Program-made: the position numbers and the translations under genes | Shown here: positions 1-10,347 of the stretch, in pieces | Layout: each line of letters begins with the position of its first letter | Numbering within the stretch: the stretch's first letter is position 1 | Notes under the pieces: model-generated | The model's database searches: none | Told to the model about the DNA's origin: nothing | Seen by the model: the letters and a program-made list of their open reading frames with translations, nothing else | Assembly (NCBI GenBank): GCA_963853835.1 | Contig: OY970825.1 | Span: 36,552,908 to 36,616,907, forward strand | Direction of reading: 5' to 3' | Length of the DNA stretch: 64,000 nt | From: Calendula officinalis | Taxonomy: Eukaryota; Streptophyta; Magnoliopsida; Asterales; Asteraceae

Positions 1-46
1 CATTTGGATTTGGATTATGATTTTTAAAATATAACAATTTTGAAAA

Positions 47-219
47 GAGAAATAGTATTGATGTCTATTATTTATGCCTATTTATCTATCTACTTTTTTT
101 ATGATGACAAATGTCAAAATTAAAATATAATATGAGGAAAGTGAATTAGTGGATTACACATGTCAAACTTAGATAAGTAGACAAATAAACACAAATAATA
201 GACATAAATATCATTTTTC
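47..219. mobile_element. Short MITE with 9-bp target-site duplication
   Basis: The two ends are inverted copies of each other over about 50 bp (left end near 47-98, right end near 170-219), sharing GATGTCTATTATTTATG-like sequence. The 9-mer TTTTGAAAA lies directly outside both ends (38-46 and 220-228). A 9-bp duplication with inverted ends is the habit of Mutator-like (MULE) MITEs. It has no coding capacity. The 9-mer is AT-rich, so chance adds some doubt. Confidence 0.6.
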
Positions 220-228
220 TTTTGAAAA

Positions 229-744
229 TACTAGATTCATGATGTTAGAAACTAATTTTATTTCTGAAATATGATTAAATTCATTTCCATTCAGTAGCAA
301 AATACTACCGAACAATGTTTCTTCAACTCATTTCTCGGGTCGAATTGTTTATTTTACTACAATGGAATCAATTTTGATCCGCGTATTTTCTTTCTTTACA
401 TCTCCATTCTCTGGCTTGATTCCATTCTTTTCGATTCCCTCCTGCGAATGTCACCTAAGTGTGATTCACCTATAATCACTAGTATGCAATGACAAAAGAT
501 ACAATCTTAGAGGCAATTTCAACTTGTTTCTTTGTGGTTACGAACGTTTATTTACAATGACTTTAAGCTATCCGTAAAGCATGTAATTATATTAAGATTA
601 GCCAGTTTATAAAGCTGGTTGGAAACCCATGTTATATTTTTTTGGCTCATCTTTACAATATATAATGCATTTGGGACTTTCATAAATTAACAAAACTTAA
701 TTTTCAACCAACACGTACAATTGCTATTTCAGGTAATATTTGTG
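229..744. other. Intergenic, no gene seen
   Basis: AT-rich sequence without a convincing ORF, RNA gene or repeat end. The right part (about 660-744) may be the remnant of the SINE-like unit split by the MULE insertion that follows. Confidence 0.5.
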
Positions 745-754
745 TTTATAAAAA

Positions 755-1070
755 GGGATAATTTCATATATATCCTTGCAAACTTTGAATACTACGTATA
801 TATCATTGCAAACTTCATTATTACGTATATATCCTTCCAAAACCTTAAAACTCTCTTATATGTCCTTTATCCTAATTTAATAACATTTATAACTTTTAAA
901 TTTTTAAAAACACATATCCTAATCTAAATTAATGGTAAAATACCCTAAATACCCTTGAACCTTCATTAAGTGATTAACTTATTTGTCGACCAACTCATTT
1001 ACTGCCAATGAAATGATTAACTTCTTTGCCGGCAGATCGTAAAACTCATTTACCGCCTTTCGTGATTTCA
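755..1070 (+). repeat. Left terminal inverted repeat of the MULE element
   Basis: Matches the reverse complement of about 3200-3480 over nearly its whole length, including the TATATATCCTTGCAAACTT-like start and the inner CTCATTTACYGCCTTTCGTG segment. Relative to the right arm it carries an extra local duplication of about 45 bp (near 967-1015). Confidence 0.8.
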
Positions 1071-1556
1071 TACTTATATCTACGTCATTTCATTAATATG
1101 TGAATTCATCCAAATTAGATTTGTTGCTTGCCCCCAAGCAACCACCCGTGAGAAGAAAGTCAAATGCCAATATCCTCCAAAAAATCAAATTTGTAAATGG
1201 GTACGAACATAGATATAAATATAAAATCGTAAGACCCGTGCCAACGCCACGTCGGGGGAGTCCGTCGAGCTGCGTCAAGCCACGACGGCGTTGGCACCGA
1301 GCCGTCGTGGCCGGCGTCGTGAAGGATTCGTCGTGGTGAGGACGGGGGTGGTGATGGCGTCGAGGGCGAGGTGGGTCCGGGGGAGCGTCCGTTTTTGATT
1401 TCAAATTAATTTTTTTTTAATACAAATAATTAATATTACACACAACCTCTATAAAAACCCACTACACTCTACAATTTTAAACACACAATCACATTATATT
1501 TTCTCACAATCACATACTTCCTCTCTTCCCAATTTCCATATATTTTCTCTCATTCA

Positions 1557-2876
1557 ATGGATCCAAACGATGACGCCGATGATTACTGGCAAGATTATGT
1601 TAATGTAACAGCCGTCTTCGATTTGAATCAAACTATTGAAAGACTTGATTATCTAGATCAAGAAGAGGCTGAAAATTCCACCGTGCCGAGAGCACCACGA
1701 AGATATATACCAAGAGATCGCGTTGCGGTTGCTAAACGTTTATGGAATGATTACTTTGCCGACAATTCCGTTTTCCCCCTGGACTACTTCCAAAGACGGT
1801 TTCGCATTTCGAAACCTTTGTTCATCCGTATATGTCAGGCTATACATTTTTATAATCCACCGGGTCAACTACCGTCGTATTTTGATTATTTCTGTCAAAA
1901 GAGAGACGCTACGGGTTACCCCAGTTTTAATGTATTTCAAAAGTGTACCTCTGCCATACGTCAATTGGCGTACGGTTGTGCCACTGATTTGTTTGATGAG
2001 TACCTACACATGGGTCAACAAACAGTGTACGATTGTTTGGACAACTTTTGTAAATGTATATTCCATCTACACTCGACTGAGTTTTTGCGAAAACCAACAA
2101 CTCATGATGTCCAACGTTTACATGCCAAACATCAAGAGATACATGATTTTCCTGGGATGCTTGGTAGCATTGATTGTATGCATTGGCCTTGGAAAAATTG
2201 TCCAACAGCATGGCAAGGCCAATACACACGTGGTGATCAAGGATGTCCCACAATAATGCTTGAAGCTGTTGCGTCATACGATTTGTGGATATGGCATGCG
2301 TACTTTGGCCTGGCGGGTTCGAATAACGACATAAACGTCCTTAACGAATCAGATTTGTTTGATGAAATAAGGCAAGACAGGTCTCCCGTAGTTCCGTTTA
2401 CTATTTCGGGTGAGTAATTTACGAAGGGTTATTATCTAGCTGATGGGATTTATCCGGAATGGACAACGCTTGTCAAGTCATTTAACTGCCCAATTGAAGA
2501 AAAGAACATGAAGTTCAAGCGGTTCCAAGAATCCGCTAGGAAGGATGTCGAACGAGCTTTCGGAGTGCTTCAAGGACGGTGGGCAATCATTAAAAACCCG
2601 GCACGGCCATATAGTGTGAACAAAATACGACGGATCATGTACACTTGTGTGATATTACACAACATGATTACGGAAGATAACGGCCGCGCAATTTGTCCAA
2701 TCGAAGAAGACTATACCGCTAACCCGGAAAATCACCCACAACGTACATGGCATGAACGGGTTGCAGCCCAATTGCGTATTGAGAAGGAGATACGTGATCG
2801 AGTTGTGCATCATAAACTTCACAATGCCTTAATCGAACACATTTGGACCCTCCCGCCAAACTACCGTCAACGTTAA
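1557..2876 (+). pseudogene. PIF/Harbinger (Pong-like ORF2) transposase with one nonsense codon
   Basis: One reading frame of 440 codons runs from ATG 1557 to TAA 2876, interrupted only by an in-frame TAA at 2415-2417. The protein looks like a plant Pong ORF2 / HARBI1-ALP1-type DDE nuclease. The N-terminal part has the RFRISKPLFIRI helix segment. The first Asp is in GSIDCMHW (codon 206), the second in GSNNDINVL (codon 258), and the Glu in DVERAFGVLQGRW (codon 332, after the stop). GYYLADGIYP directly follows the stop, as in the family. All three DDE residues survive, so a single base change disabled it, or rare readthrough is needed. The Myb-like ORF1 partner of Pong elements is absent. It could alternatively be a domesticated ALP1-like gene, but its place inside TIRs argues for a transposon. 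Confidence 0.88.
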
Positions 2877-3071
2877 TTTTTTTTTTCCGTAATGGTTTTT
2901 TTTCCGTATTGTTTTTTTTTCCGTAATGTTTTTTTTCCGTATTGTTTTTTTTTTCCGTAATCGTGTTTTTTTTAATCGTAATGTTTTTATTTTTATTTTT
3001 ATTATTAATGTAATGGTTTTTATTTAATGTAATGTGTTTTTTTATTAATTAAAATGATGATGTGGAAAGGA
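2877..3071. other. T-rich 3' flank of the transposase
   Basis: Several TTTTTTTTCCGTAAT-like units repeat between 2877 and 2965, then T-rich sequence. This is a simple decayed tandem repeat, probably the transposase 3' UTR. Confidence 0.5.
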
Positions 3072-3194
3072 TGGGTTTAGTGATGGGTTAGTGATGGGTA
3101 GGGTTGGCACGGCCGTGTCAGTAGCGTGTCAGTAAGGATGTGATGACGTGGCGCTAGTGATGGGTTTAGTGATGGGTAAGGGTTGGGAGAGGCC
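3072..3194. repeat. Right terminal/subterminal region of the Pong-like element
   Basis: Contains repeated GTGATGGGTT-type motifs and ends with TTGGGAGAGGCC followed by TAA at 3195-3197. Pong/mPing elements end in GGCC with short subterminal repeats and duplicate TTA/TAA, so this is a plausible Pong-like right end. No matching left end was found between 1071 and 1556. That stretch is instead GC-rich (about 1230-1390) with no gene. Confidence 0.5.
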
Positions 3195-3199
3195 TAAGC

Positions 3200-3480
3200 A
3201 GAAATCACGAAAGGCACGAAAGGCAGTAAATGAGTTTTATGATGGCCGATCAAGAAGGTTAATCAATTAATAAAGGTTTAAGGGTATATGGGGTAATTTA
3301 TCATTAATTTAGATTAGGATAGATGTTTTTAAAATTTTAAAAGTTTTAAATATTATTAAATTAGGATAAAGGATATGTATGAGAGTTTTAATGTTTTGGA
3401 AGGATATATACGTAATAATGAAGTTTGCAATGATATATGCGTAATATTGAAAGTTTGCAAGGATATATATGAAATTGTCC
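3200..3480 (-). repeat. Right terminal inverted repeat of the MULE element
   Basis: Inverted partner of 755-1070. The inner border abuts TAA and the GGCC end of the nested Pong-like element, and the outer border abuts the target duplication at 3481-3490. Confidence 0.8.
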
Positions 3481-3504
3481 TTTATAAAAAATATGCATCA
3501 TACT

Positions 3505-3576
3505 TCTTACATGACTTGAACTTGCAACATCTGCTTTATTAAGACAAATGTCTAAACCAACCGAGCTACTGCACCA
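3505..3576 (-). repeat. tRNA-derived SINE-like head (A and B boxes)
   Basis: On the minus strand there is an A-box-like TAGCTCGGTTGG (3557-3568) and, about 40 bp downstream, a B-box-like GTTCAAGTC (3513-3521), the spacing of a Pol III internal promoter. It does not fold as a full tRNA. The downstream body is interrupted by the MULE target site at 3481-3490, so the MULE appears to have inserted into it. A similar A box occurs at 56489-56500. Confidence 0.45.
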
Positions 3577-5603
3577 TATTCTTTACTTGACACAAAATTA
3601 TATTAATCAATCTCTTAAGTCTTAAAAAGTTGAAATTATCAGCAACATCCACCACAACCACCACCCACTACCGCAAGGTCCGCAACCACCACCACCACCA
3701 GCCATTGTCACTACCGCCATCATCACCAACCAATTGGTCGTCGCCAAATATAGTCATAAGGTACTCGGCGTAGTACTTCGTAGGTACCCTATAATTTACT
3801 ATATTAATATATAGTTAGTACCTCATCTTTGCATATATAATTATGGAAGGCAAAATAACAAAAGACAATCCCCCTGAATTTTAGGAATAATATTTTTTTA
3901 ATTAATGTACAAGTTTTGTATGCATGTTAGTGACAGCCCTAAGAGCTGTCATTAACAAAACCCTATAATTATATATTCACGGATAAGATACAAGGTACTA
4001 TTTTCAATGCATGAGGTACATGTGCTATCATAAAATATGCTCTTTAAACAAGGATTTACCTAACTTTAATTGCAATCTTCCTTAAAAGTAATGATTGAAG
4101 AGATAATCTCATTTAATGACTTGATGGTTTATGAATGTTATACAAGAGATGAACTCAGAATAATATATATTAACCTATTCGTAGTCATCATTTCTGACAG
4201 GCAAAAAGACAATGAACAACAAAGATAGGGGAAAGAAAGAAAAAGGCAAAAAACAACTCCTTTTAAGAGTGGTTTAATGCTTTTAAGGGTGGCTCGACTC
4301 CATTTGATCCGGTTCGGTTCGGTTCAATTGTTCCGGTCAATTCTCAGTCCAATTTGTATTACATGTACAATAAAACTTAGAAGTATTTAATGTGAATTAG
4401 TTAAAAGTAATTACCTTTAGTTTTGTAAAAATATCATTTATTTATATAAATATACACAAATATATATTAAGCTTATGTCTTTCTATATATGATTCTTTTG
4501 CATGAAAGTAAGAGGAAGCTAGTCTTGGATCTATTAACCAGATAGTAATTTCTTTAATCTTCAATGGAATCTTTCCTTCCTTTATAGCTCACAAAAGAAA
4601 AGAAAAAATGTTTAGATACAGACAACATGAATCTATCTTTAAAATGTGTGATTCATGATTTGAATTTGATGAGATTGAGGGATCCAAGGGTTATGATTTT
4701 AAAGAGTTTTGTGGGGTTGTATGTAGAATGTTGGAAGACCAGTCAAAAAGAGGATAAAAAACAAAAGTAAAAATGAGGGAATGTTTGATCAGATCTTAGA
4801 TATGTTATGATGTTGTTTTTAATGATTATTTGGTCATTGTTTGTCAGCAATCCGATAAAAAGAGATTCACAAAAAAGAAACAAAAGTGAGAAAGTGAGAA
4901 GAGAGAGGAAGAGAAATGGTAAACTTTTTTTTTTTTATTTCTTTTGTTTTATTATGTGCTTCCCATGCCTCTTTCACTTGGGTTTTGTACCCCATAAAAC
5001 TCATAAGGTGATCCTCATAGTTATATTTCTCTTTTTCTTCCTTCTTCTTTGTCATATTGTCATCATATTAACAATTTTAAATTTACATATTTTGGTGTAT
5101 AGAACTTATAGAATCATATCAACACTTCTAATCTAAACCCTTCACCAATAATTTTTCGTATTGAAAAATCATTACCATAAATATTTTTTAATGATAGTAA
5201 TTAGCGAATAGATAATGTTAGATTGATTTATTTTTCTAAATAATAAGTGTTCAAACTTTTATGGGATATCAATTGATATCTTTTTCATGGGACCTACATA
5301 GAACTATAGAAGGATATATAAAGAAAAAAGGAATAAAATAGACAGAGTGAAAAGAGCATAATATGCTTTATTATATGATTAAAGCAAGCATCAGAACTTT
5401 TGTATTTACTCTGGTAACAAAAAGTGTTGTAAGCAAATGATATATTAAAAAAGATATAGACAATATGGCAATATTAAAGAAGATGGATTCATTTATCATA
5501 TGGGCAGCATATCATTTGGGCTTACAATTTAGCCCATTTTAGATCTAATAAGTAATTAGGGTCGCCAATGGGCCGGATCACTTTGGATCACTTGTACTTT
5601 TCT
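3577..5603. other. Intergenic, no gene seen; small shared repeat
   Basis: About 3645-3770 is a CCACCA-rich stretch ending in TATAGTCATAAGGTAC that resembles 56690-56765, so both belong to one dispersed repeat. A GGTTCGGTTCGGTTC stretch lies near 4310. The rest is AT-rich. The 109-codon reading frame at 4807-5136 is low-complexity and hydrophobic and is not accepted as a gene. Confidence 0.5.
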
Positions 5604-7010
5604 TTAGGTAGTCCATTAATTTTATCTAATCCTAAGGGACAATTATTAGCCTTTGAATCAAAAAAATTAATGGTCAAGATCAAAATTCAAACCACCACCA
5701 CCACAAACACATGTGCTTCAATACATCAATACCCCACCCACCTCCGGCGGCCGGAGAAGGCGGGCAGCCGCGGCGATGGGGGGCCGCGGCGGACGGCGGC
5801 CGGAGGTGGCCGTCGGCGGTGGTGACCGGTGGTGGTGGTCGTGACTGGAAGCACGTGTGTTTGAAACACATGTGTTTTGAAAATAAAGGAGTGTATACGT
5901 ACAGCCAAGCACATGTGATTCAAGTAACGAAGCACATGTGTTTCATAACGTCAAGCACATGTGCTTCGTGATTCAAACGCAAATGACTTGCTTGTAAGTT
6001 ACACGTGTTCAAGAACAAAAACACATGTGCTTGGCTTTATGAAGCACATGTGCTTCATAATGATATGTTTGTCACTTGTTTTGATTTTTTTTCTTGTTAG
6101 TGAAGCACATGTGTTTCATAACGTCAAGCACATGCGCTTCGTGATTCAAACACAAATGACTTGCTTGTAAGTTACATGTGTTCAGGAACAAAAACACATG
6201 TGTTTGGCTTTATGAAGCACATGTGCTTCATAATGATATGTTCGTCACTTGTTTTGATTTTTTTTCTTGTTAGTGAAGCACATGTGTTTCATAACGTCAA
6301 GCACATGTGCTTTGTGATTCAAACACAAATGACTTGCTTGTAAGTTACATGTGTTCAGGAACAAAAACACATATGCTTGGCTTTGTGAAGCACATGTGCT
6401 TCATGATGATATGTTCGTCACTTGTTTTGATTTTTTTTCTTGTTAGTGAAGCACATGTGTTTCATAACGTCGAGCACATGTGCTTCGTGATTCAAACACA
6501 AATCTTGCTTGTAAGTTACATGTGTTCAGGAACAAAAACACATGTGTTTGGCTTTATGAAGCACATGTGCTTCATAATGATATCTTCGTCACTTGTTTTG
6601 ATTTTTTTTCTTGTTAGTGAGGCACATGTGTTTCATAACGTCAAGCACATGTGCTTCGTATGCCCCCTTGTGTGTTTAAAAACTCATGTTTTTAGTGACT
6701 TGAAACACATGTGTTTCGTGACCTGAAGCACATGTGCTTCGAAGTAATATGCTGTGTTTTAGTGACGCACATGTGTTTCAATACATCAATACCACCACCA
6801 CCCCATGACCACCAGCACCTTCACTGTCAGCCACCACCACCGCCGCCGGCCACCGGCGGCGGACGGCGGCGATCGGCGGTGGTCGGCGGCGGCCGGCGAC
6901 CGGAGGCGGCTGTGGGCGGCTGTAGGTGGGGGATTTGATCTTGACCATCTTGATCCAATTGCTAGGATTTGTCCCTTGGAACTATGCAAAACTCTTAGAC
7001 TTCCTAGAAT
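5604..7010. mobile_element. Fold-back element with GC-rich arms and E-box tandem repeats
   Basis: The ends are inverted copies: left 5604-5688 and right 6931-7010 share AAGGGACAA and ATGGTCAAGATCAAA in opposite orientation. Inside each end is a CGGCGG-rich block (5735-5840 and 6835-6925), next to a direct repeat reading CAATACATCAATACC (near 5718 and 6779). The centre is a tandem array of CACATGTG-containing units. No transposase is present. No certain target duplication could be read, so superfamily is unresolved; a non-autonomous MULE-like element is the best guess. Confidence 0.6.
5929..6670. repeat. 173-bp tandem repeat, about 4.2 copies, palindromic E-boxes
   Basis: The marker TTTCATAACG starts at 5941, 6114, 6287, 6460 and 6631, giving periods of 173, 173, 173 and 171 bp. 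Each unit carries the palindromes AAGCACATGTGCTT and CACATGTGTTT, a T-rich tract and GACTTGCTTGTAAGTTAC. Including its flanks (5708-6780), the region has about 22 exact CACATGTG octamers, the core of bHLH-type E-boxes. Short ORFs here only reflect the repeat. Confidence 0.9.
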
Positions 7011-7446
7011 ACAACTCGTAGTACATTATGTAAATTAAATAATAAAATAATACATCATATATATTTACAAAATAATACTACTATTGCGATAATAATCTAA
7101 ATCTTTAAATAAAATTATTATAGGGTTATCCAAATTAAAAACACATTTGGGTGACTTTCAATTCGTACAGTTCATTTGACCCTTTCGTTTTTTAGCTAGA
7201 CCTTCTAATTTAATTGTGTGGCCCGTTTGAGATTAAGAAATAAAATAACCCAAATCAACATGTATTAAAATAAAAAACATTCAAAATAACTTATACCATA
7301 AATTCTTCACTCTTACATTAATTTGTGACATAAGAATTCTTTGAAGTATGCTAATTTTACCATTATATTAAAGAAGATAAATTACTTCAGATACTACAAC
7401 AGCAACAGAGCTAACATTACACAATGCAGAATGACAATTTTACCCT
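7011..7446. other. Intergenic / 3' flank of the NTF2-like gene
   Basis: AT-rich, no ORF or repeat recognised. The part next to 7447 is presumably the 3' UTR of the minus-strand gene. Confidence 0.5.
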
Positions 7447-9490
7447 TTATGTACTTGGGTCTTTCCCAAACCTCATCATAGCATGAGTTGCAAACATGGA
7501 GGCCCTTTTAGTCATATCGATGATTTGACCAACTAATGGCACATTAGAAGTCTCTTTATTCCACAATGGCTTCTTGTTCCAACTGCACACATTTGTTAAG
7601 ATAGTCAATTGAGCTGACTGTTATCTCAAACGGGTCGAGTAAATTATTTTAGATACAAGAGAATATGTCAAATGGTTGTCAAACATGTTAAACGGGTTGA
7701 AAGTTGTCAAACGTCTATTATCAATGCATACAACATCCTATATTGTTGTAACTAAAGATTGGATTATTATTGTATTAATTTTGTTTTCGTAAAAATAATT
7801 TACGCAATATATATTGTATAAATCTAATACGGAAAACTGTCAACAAAGGTAATTAAAGACCAACATTTTCATTTGCGGGAAAAAAAGTTTTGAGAATTGT
7901 ATGGGTTAAAGTTCAATTTTCACAGATTTAGGGTTCCCCAAATCTTGCAGAAATGAAATCACACTCCTATATTTTTCAAAGATTTAATGCTCAATCCTAT
8001 TGACTAGAGAAAGAATTTCTTGTTCCTTGCATTAATAAATTTGGGATCTTTGGTTGCCTTTTTCAGGCTTTTTTACATTTAAAAAGTGGACGGGTCAACC
8101 AAGTACCGGCCCCTTTAAAGTCAAACCTATTTGACCAATTACACTTTGAAAATTCACGGACAAAAGCCAATGATAATATTAAAGGTTAACAAATGTAAGA
8201 TCATACATGTATTAAAAAAGTATAACTCAAAAAGAGAGATAATTTTAATGCAGAATGTATAAACTATAAAATGAGCAAGTAAAGGAATTACCAATCTTCA
8301 TGGCGAATGACTTTCCCGTTTTCTACATAAAGCTTGATGAGTGATATCATATCGATATCTTTTCCCATGAATTTGTAGTATTGTTTGTTGTCAATCAGTA
8401 TCTATTAAAAAATTTAAAAAAATTAAATAAAAACACAAAATAAACGTAAAATATGTTCTGAAAGGGTATTTATTAACCTCTGTTCTTCCATGAGGAAGCA
8501 CATTTTCTTTAATGTTGTACTCTACAATTCTTGATTCACTAAAAAACTGTAACTTATGAATAAAAACTTTAGGTTATGAAGTAACAGTATCAAGTACTAT
8601 ATGATTACAGATTTGACCCATTGGAGATAAAAATACAGCCAAAAGTGACCCATTAATAAATGGGTCAAAATTGCCACCTCAAAGAAATGAAGTTTAAAGT
8701 TAATATGACCTTTGAAAGAGAATAAAAGGCCGACTTGATTTCCTTTACTCTGAAATCAAAATTAGAGTTTAAATGAGTATAAACATAGTTTTTTCAAAGA
8801 AAAAATGAAATTATAGAATTGTGCTTACCCACGAGCACACATAAGTGGATCTTCAAATGATGCATTTGGAGCATATATTTCAAAATCTCGAGGTAGGGCA
8901 CGCGATGCATACCTTAAACAAGTGATATTAAGTCATTAAAATTGCTTAACAAATTGCTACAAGTAGGATTGTGCTAATTGTATAACTATATGATCACATA
9001 GGCACAATCCTACTTGATGAACAAAATATCTTCAAATAAGAACATCTAATCAACAAAATGTTAAGTGACTCAATTCAAGCATAAACTCACAGATTTAGGA
9101 TGTGAGGGAGTAAATCATCCGAAACATTTTTTGACTGATTGATATCACTAGCTCCTTTATCACCTGTTTCTCTCTGTTGATCATTTTTTGGCTCACCAGT
9201 ATCTGCACAGTCACGTTAAACTCAAAATCATCAGTACGTCAACTAAAAGAACCCTAATACTTCTGATTCGTACAAAATTAGATCAATATAACCACAATTG
9301 ATGATTAAAAAGTGAAATTGAAGAAAATAACTGCACCTTTTGAGTGAGTTTCCATGGCGGATTTAAGTAAATTGTGCGACGAAGATGATGATGATGAATA
9401 AGAGATTGCAAATTGTTGAAGCGGAGAACGATGATGGAGAAGAATTGAAGTTGAGCGCAATTCAGCGATGAAGAATTTGGAAAGAATCAT
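7447..9490 (-). CDS. NTF2-like fold protein (probable DUF2358), organelle-targeted
   Basis: Seven exons read on the minus strand join in frame: 9337-9490, 9091-9202, 8829-8912, 8710-8749, 8478-8546, 8292-8401 and 7447-7582. They total 705 nt and encode 234 aa, with GT-AG introns throughout. The first about 60 residues are rich in Ser, Leu and Arg with few acids, like a mitochondrial or plastid presequence. The conserved part includes LPRDFEIYAPNASFEDPL, DNKQYYKFMGKDIDMISL and VIRHED, typical of the plant NTF2-like/DUF2358 proteins whose biochemical role is unknown. A Cys follows VIRHED where I recall Trp in relatives. The start at 9490 is the only ATG giving the presequence; another Met is near residue 45. 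Family assignment is from recalled motifs, and the exact DUF number is less certain than the fold. Confidence 0.85.
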
Positions 9491-9699
9491 GTGATATATC
9501 TGCCATTAACATTCAGCATTTCAACTTTCAGTTTGACCCGTTTTCAATTAGACGGGTCGACCACAACCCGATTGTATGGTGTAAAACTCTCCACGACTAT
9601 GCTCAAAATTTAACAAATAATGGAATAGAAAAATTAGAAGAGAAATAATATTCATGTTACTATTTTTGTGTTTATTTCATAATACTCTATTATTTATTA

Positions 9700-9963
9700 C
9701 TCCCTCCGTCCCACAAAAAACTTCCTATTTGAGTTTGGCACAAGTTTTAAGGTGATAGTTAGTGGTGGGGTATTGGTAATAATTTTGATTAAAATATAAG
9801 ATTGGTTTGGAGAGAGAAAGATAGTTAGTGGATAGTAAGTGGTGGGGTCCTTAATAATAATAGTATTTTATTATGTGGAGCCCATCAAATGTATGAAATG
9901 GGAAGTTTTTTGTGGGACAAAAATTTAGGATGAAATGAGAAGTTTTTTGTGGGACGGAGGAAG
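9700..9963. mobile_element. Stowaway (Tc1/mariner) MITE
   Basis: Begins CTCCCTCCGTCCC and ends GGGACGGAGGAAG, with TA on each side (9698-9699 and 9964-9965). Length is 264 bp, with AT-rich interior and no ORF. This is the hallmark structure of plant Stowaway MITEs. Confidence 0.95.
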
Positions 9964-9965
9964 TA

Positions 9966-10347
9966 TTTATCATTTATCATAAAATAATATGTGTAATTCA
10001 TTATATATTTTCTTGTATATTATTTTAATACTTGTCGTGATTAAATAAATTGTACATAAGTATCATAAATAGCATTGATATATTCAGAAATATTTTGTGA
10101 ACCAAACAGACTCTCAAGGTATTCTACAGGCTTTATAAAGTAGTCAACTTTTACTCGTGATTTACGTGCTTTATTTGGAACAAACCAATTAACTTGTATT
10201 ATTTTGTCGGTTTAAATATTTTTTATCTTACATTTCCATAAACTTCATTATCTTACATTTCCTGTAATTTAAGAAATAACTAACTTTATATGTTTAAATA
10301 AGATAAAATATTGCTTAGATATTAAATAAATACAGATAAAAACTTAA
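9966..10347. other. Intergenic, no feature seen
   Basis: AT-rich sequence between the Stowaway MITE and the proposed Helitron 5' end; no ORF or RNA gene. Confidence 0.4.

Larger units (their letters stand above)
755..3480. mobile_element. MULE-type TIR element carrying a Pong-like transposase
   Basis: The ends are long terminal inverted repeats of about 280-315 bp that begin GGGATAATTTC on the left and GGACAATTTC on the right, read inward. The 10-mer TTTATAAAAA flanks both outer ends (745-754 and 3481-3490), a clean target-site duplication of the size made by Mutator-like elements. The interior does not hold a MULE transposase. It holds a PIF/Harbinger (Pong-like) transposase ORF and, at its right side, a Pong-like end. 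Either a Pong element inserted into a non-autonomous MULE, or a MULE captured the Pong gene. The left Pong end is not recognisable. Confidence 0.8.

Noticed and set aside
1093..1404. ORFs on both strands in a GC-rich patch left of the transposase
   Set aside because: Overlapping frames on both strands with Pro/Arg/His bias; a composition artefact without domain features.
3505..3576. Functional tRNA gene on the minus strand
   Set aside because: A and B boxes are present, but no acceptor stem or anticodon arm can be formed; it fits a SINE head better.
4807..5136. 109-codon hydrophobic ORF
   Set aside because: T-rich low-complexity sequence; no domain, no codon bias and no splice context.
5929..6670. 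CRISPR-like regular repeat
   Set aside because: The whole 173-bp unit is repeated, with no unique spacers, and the DNA is eukaryotic.
5568..7038. Ten short ORFs on both strands with repeated KHMCF-like peptides
   Set aside because: They are translations of the 173-bp repeat and the CGG-rich arms, not genes.
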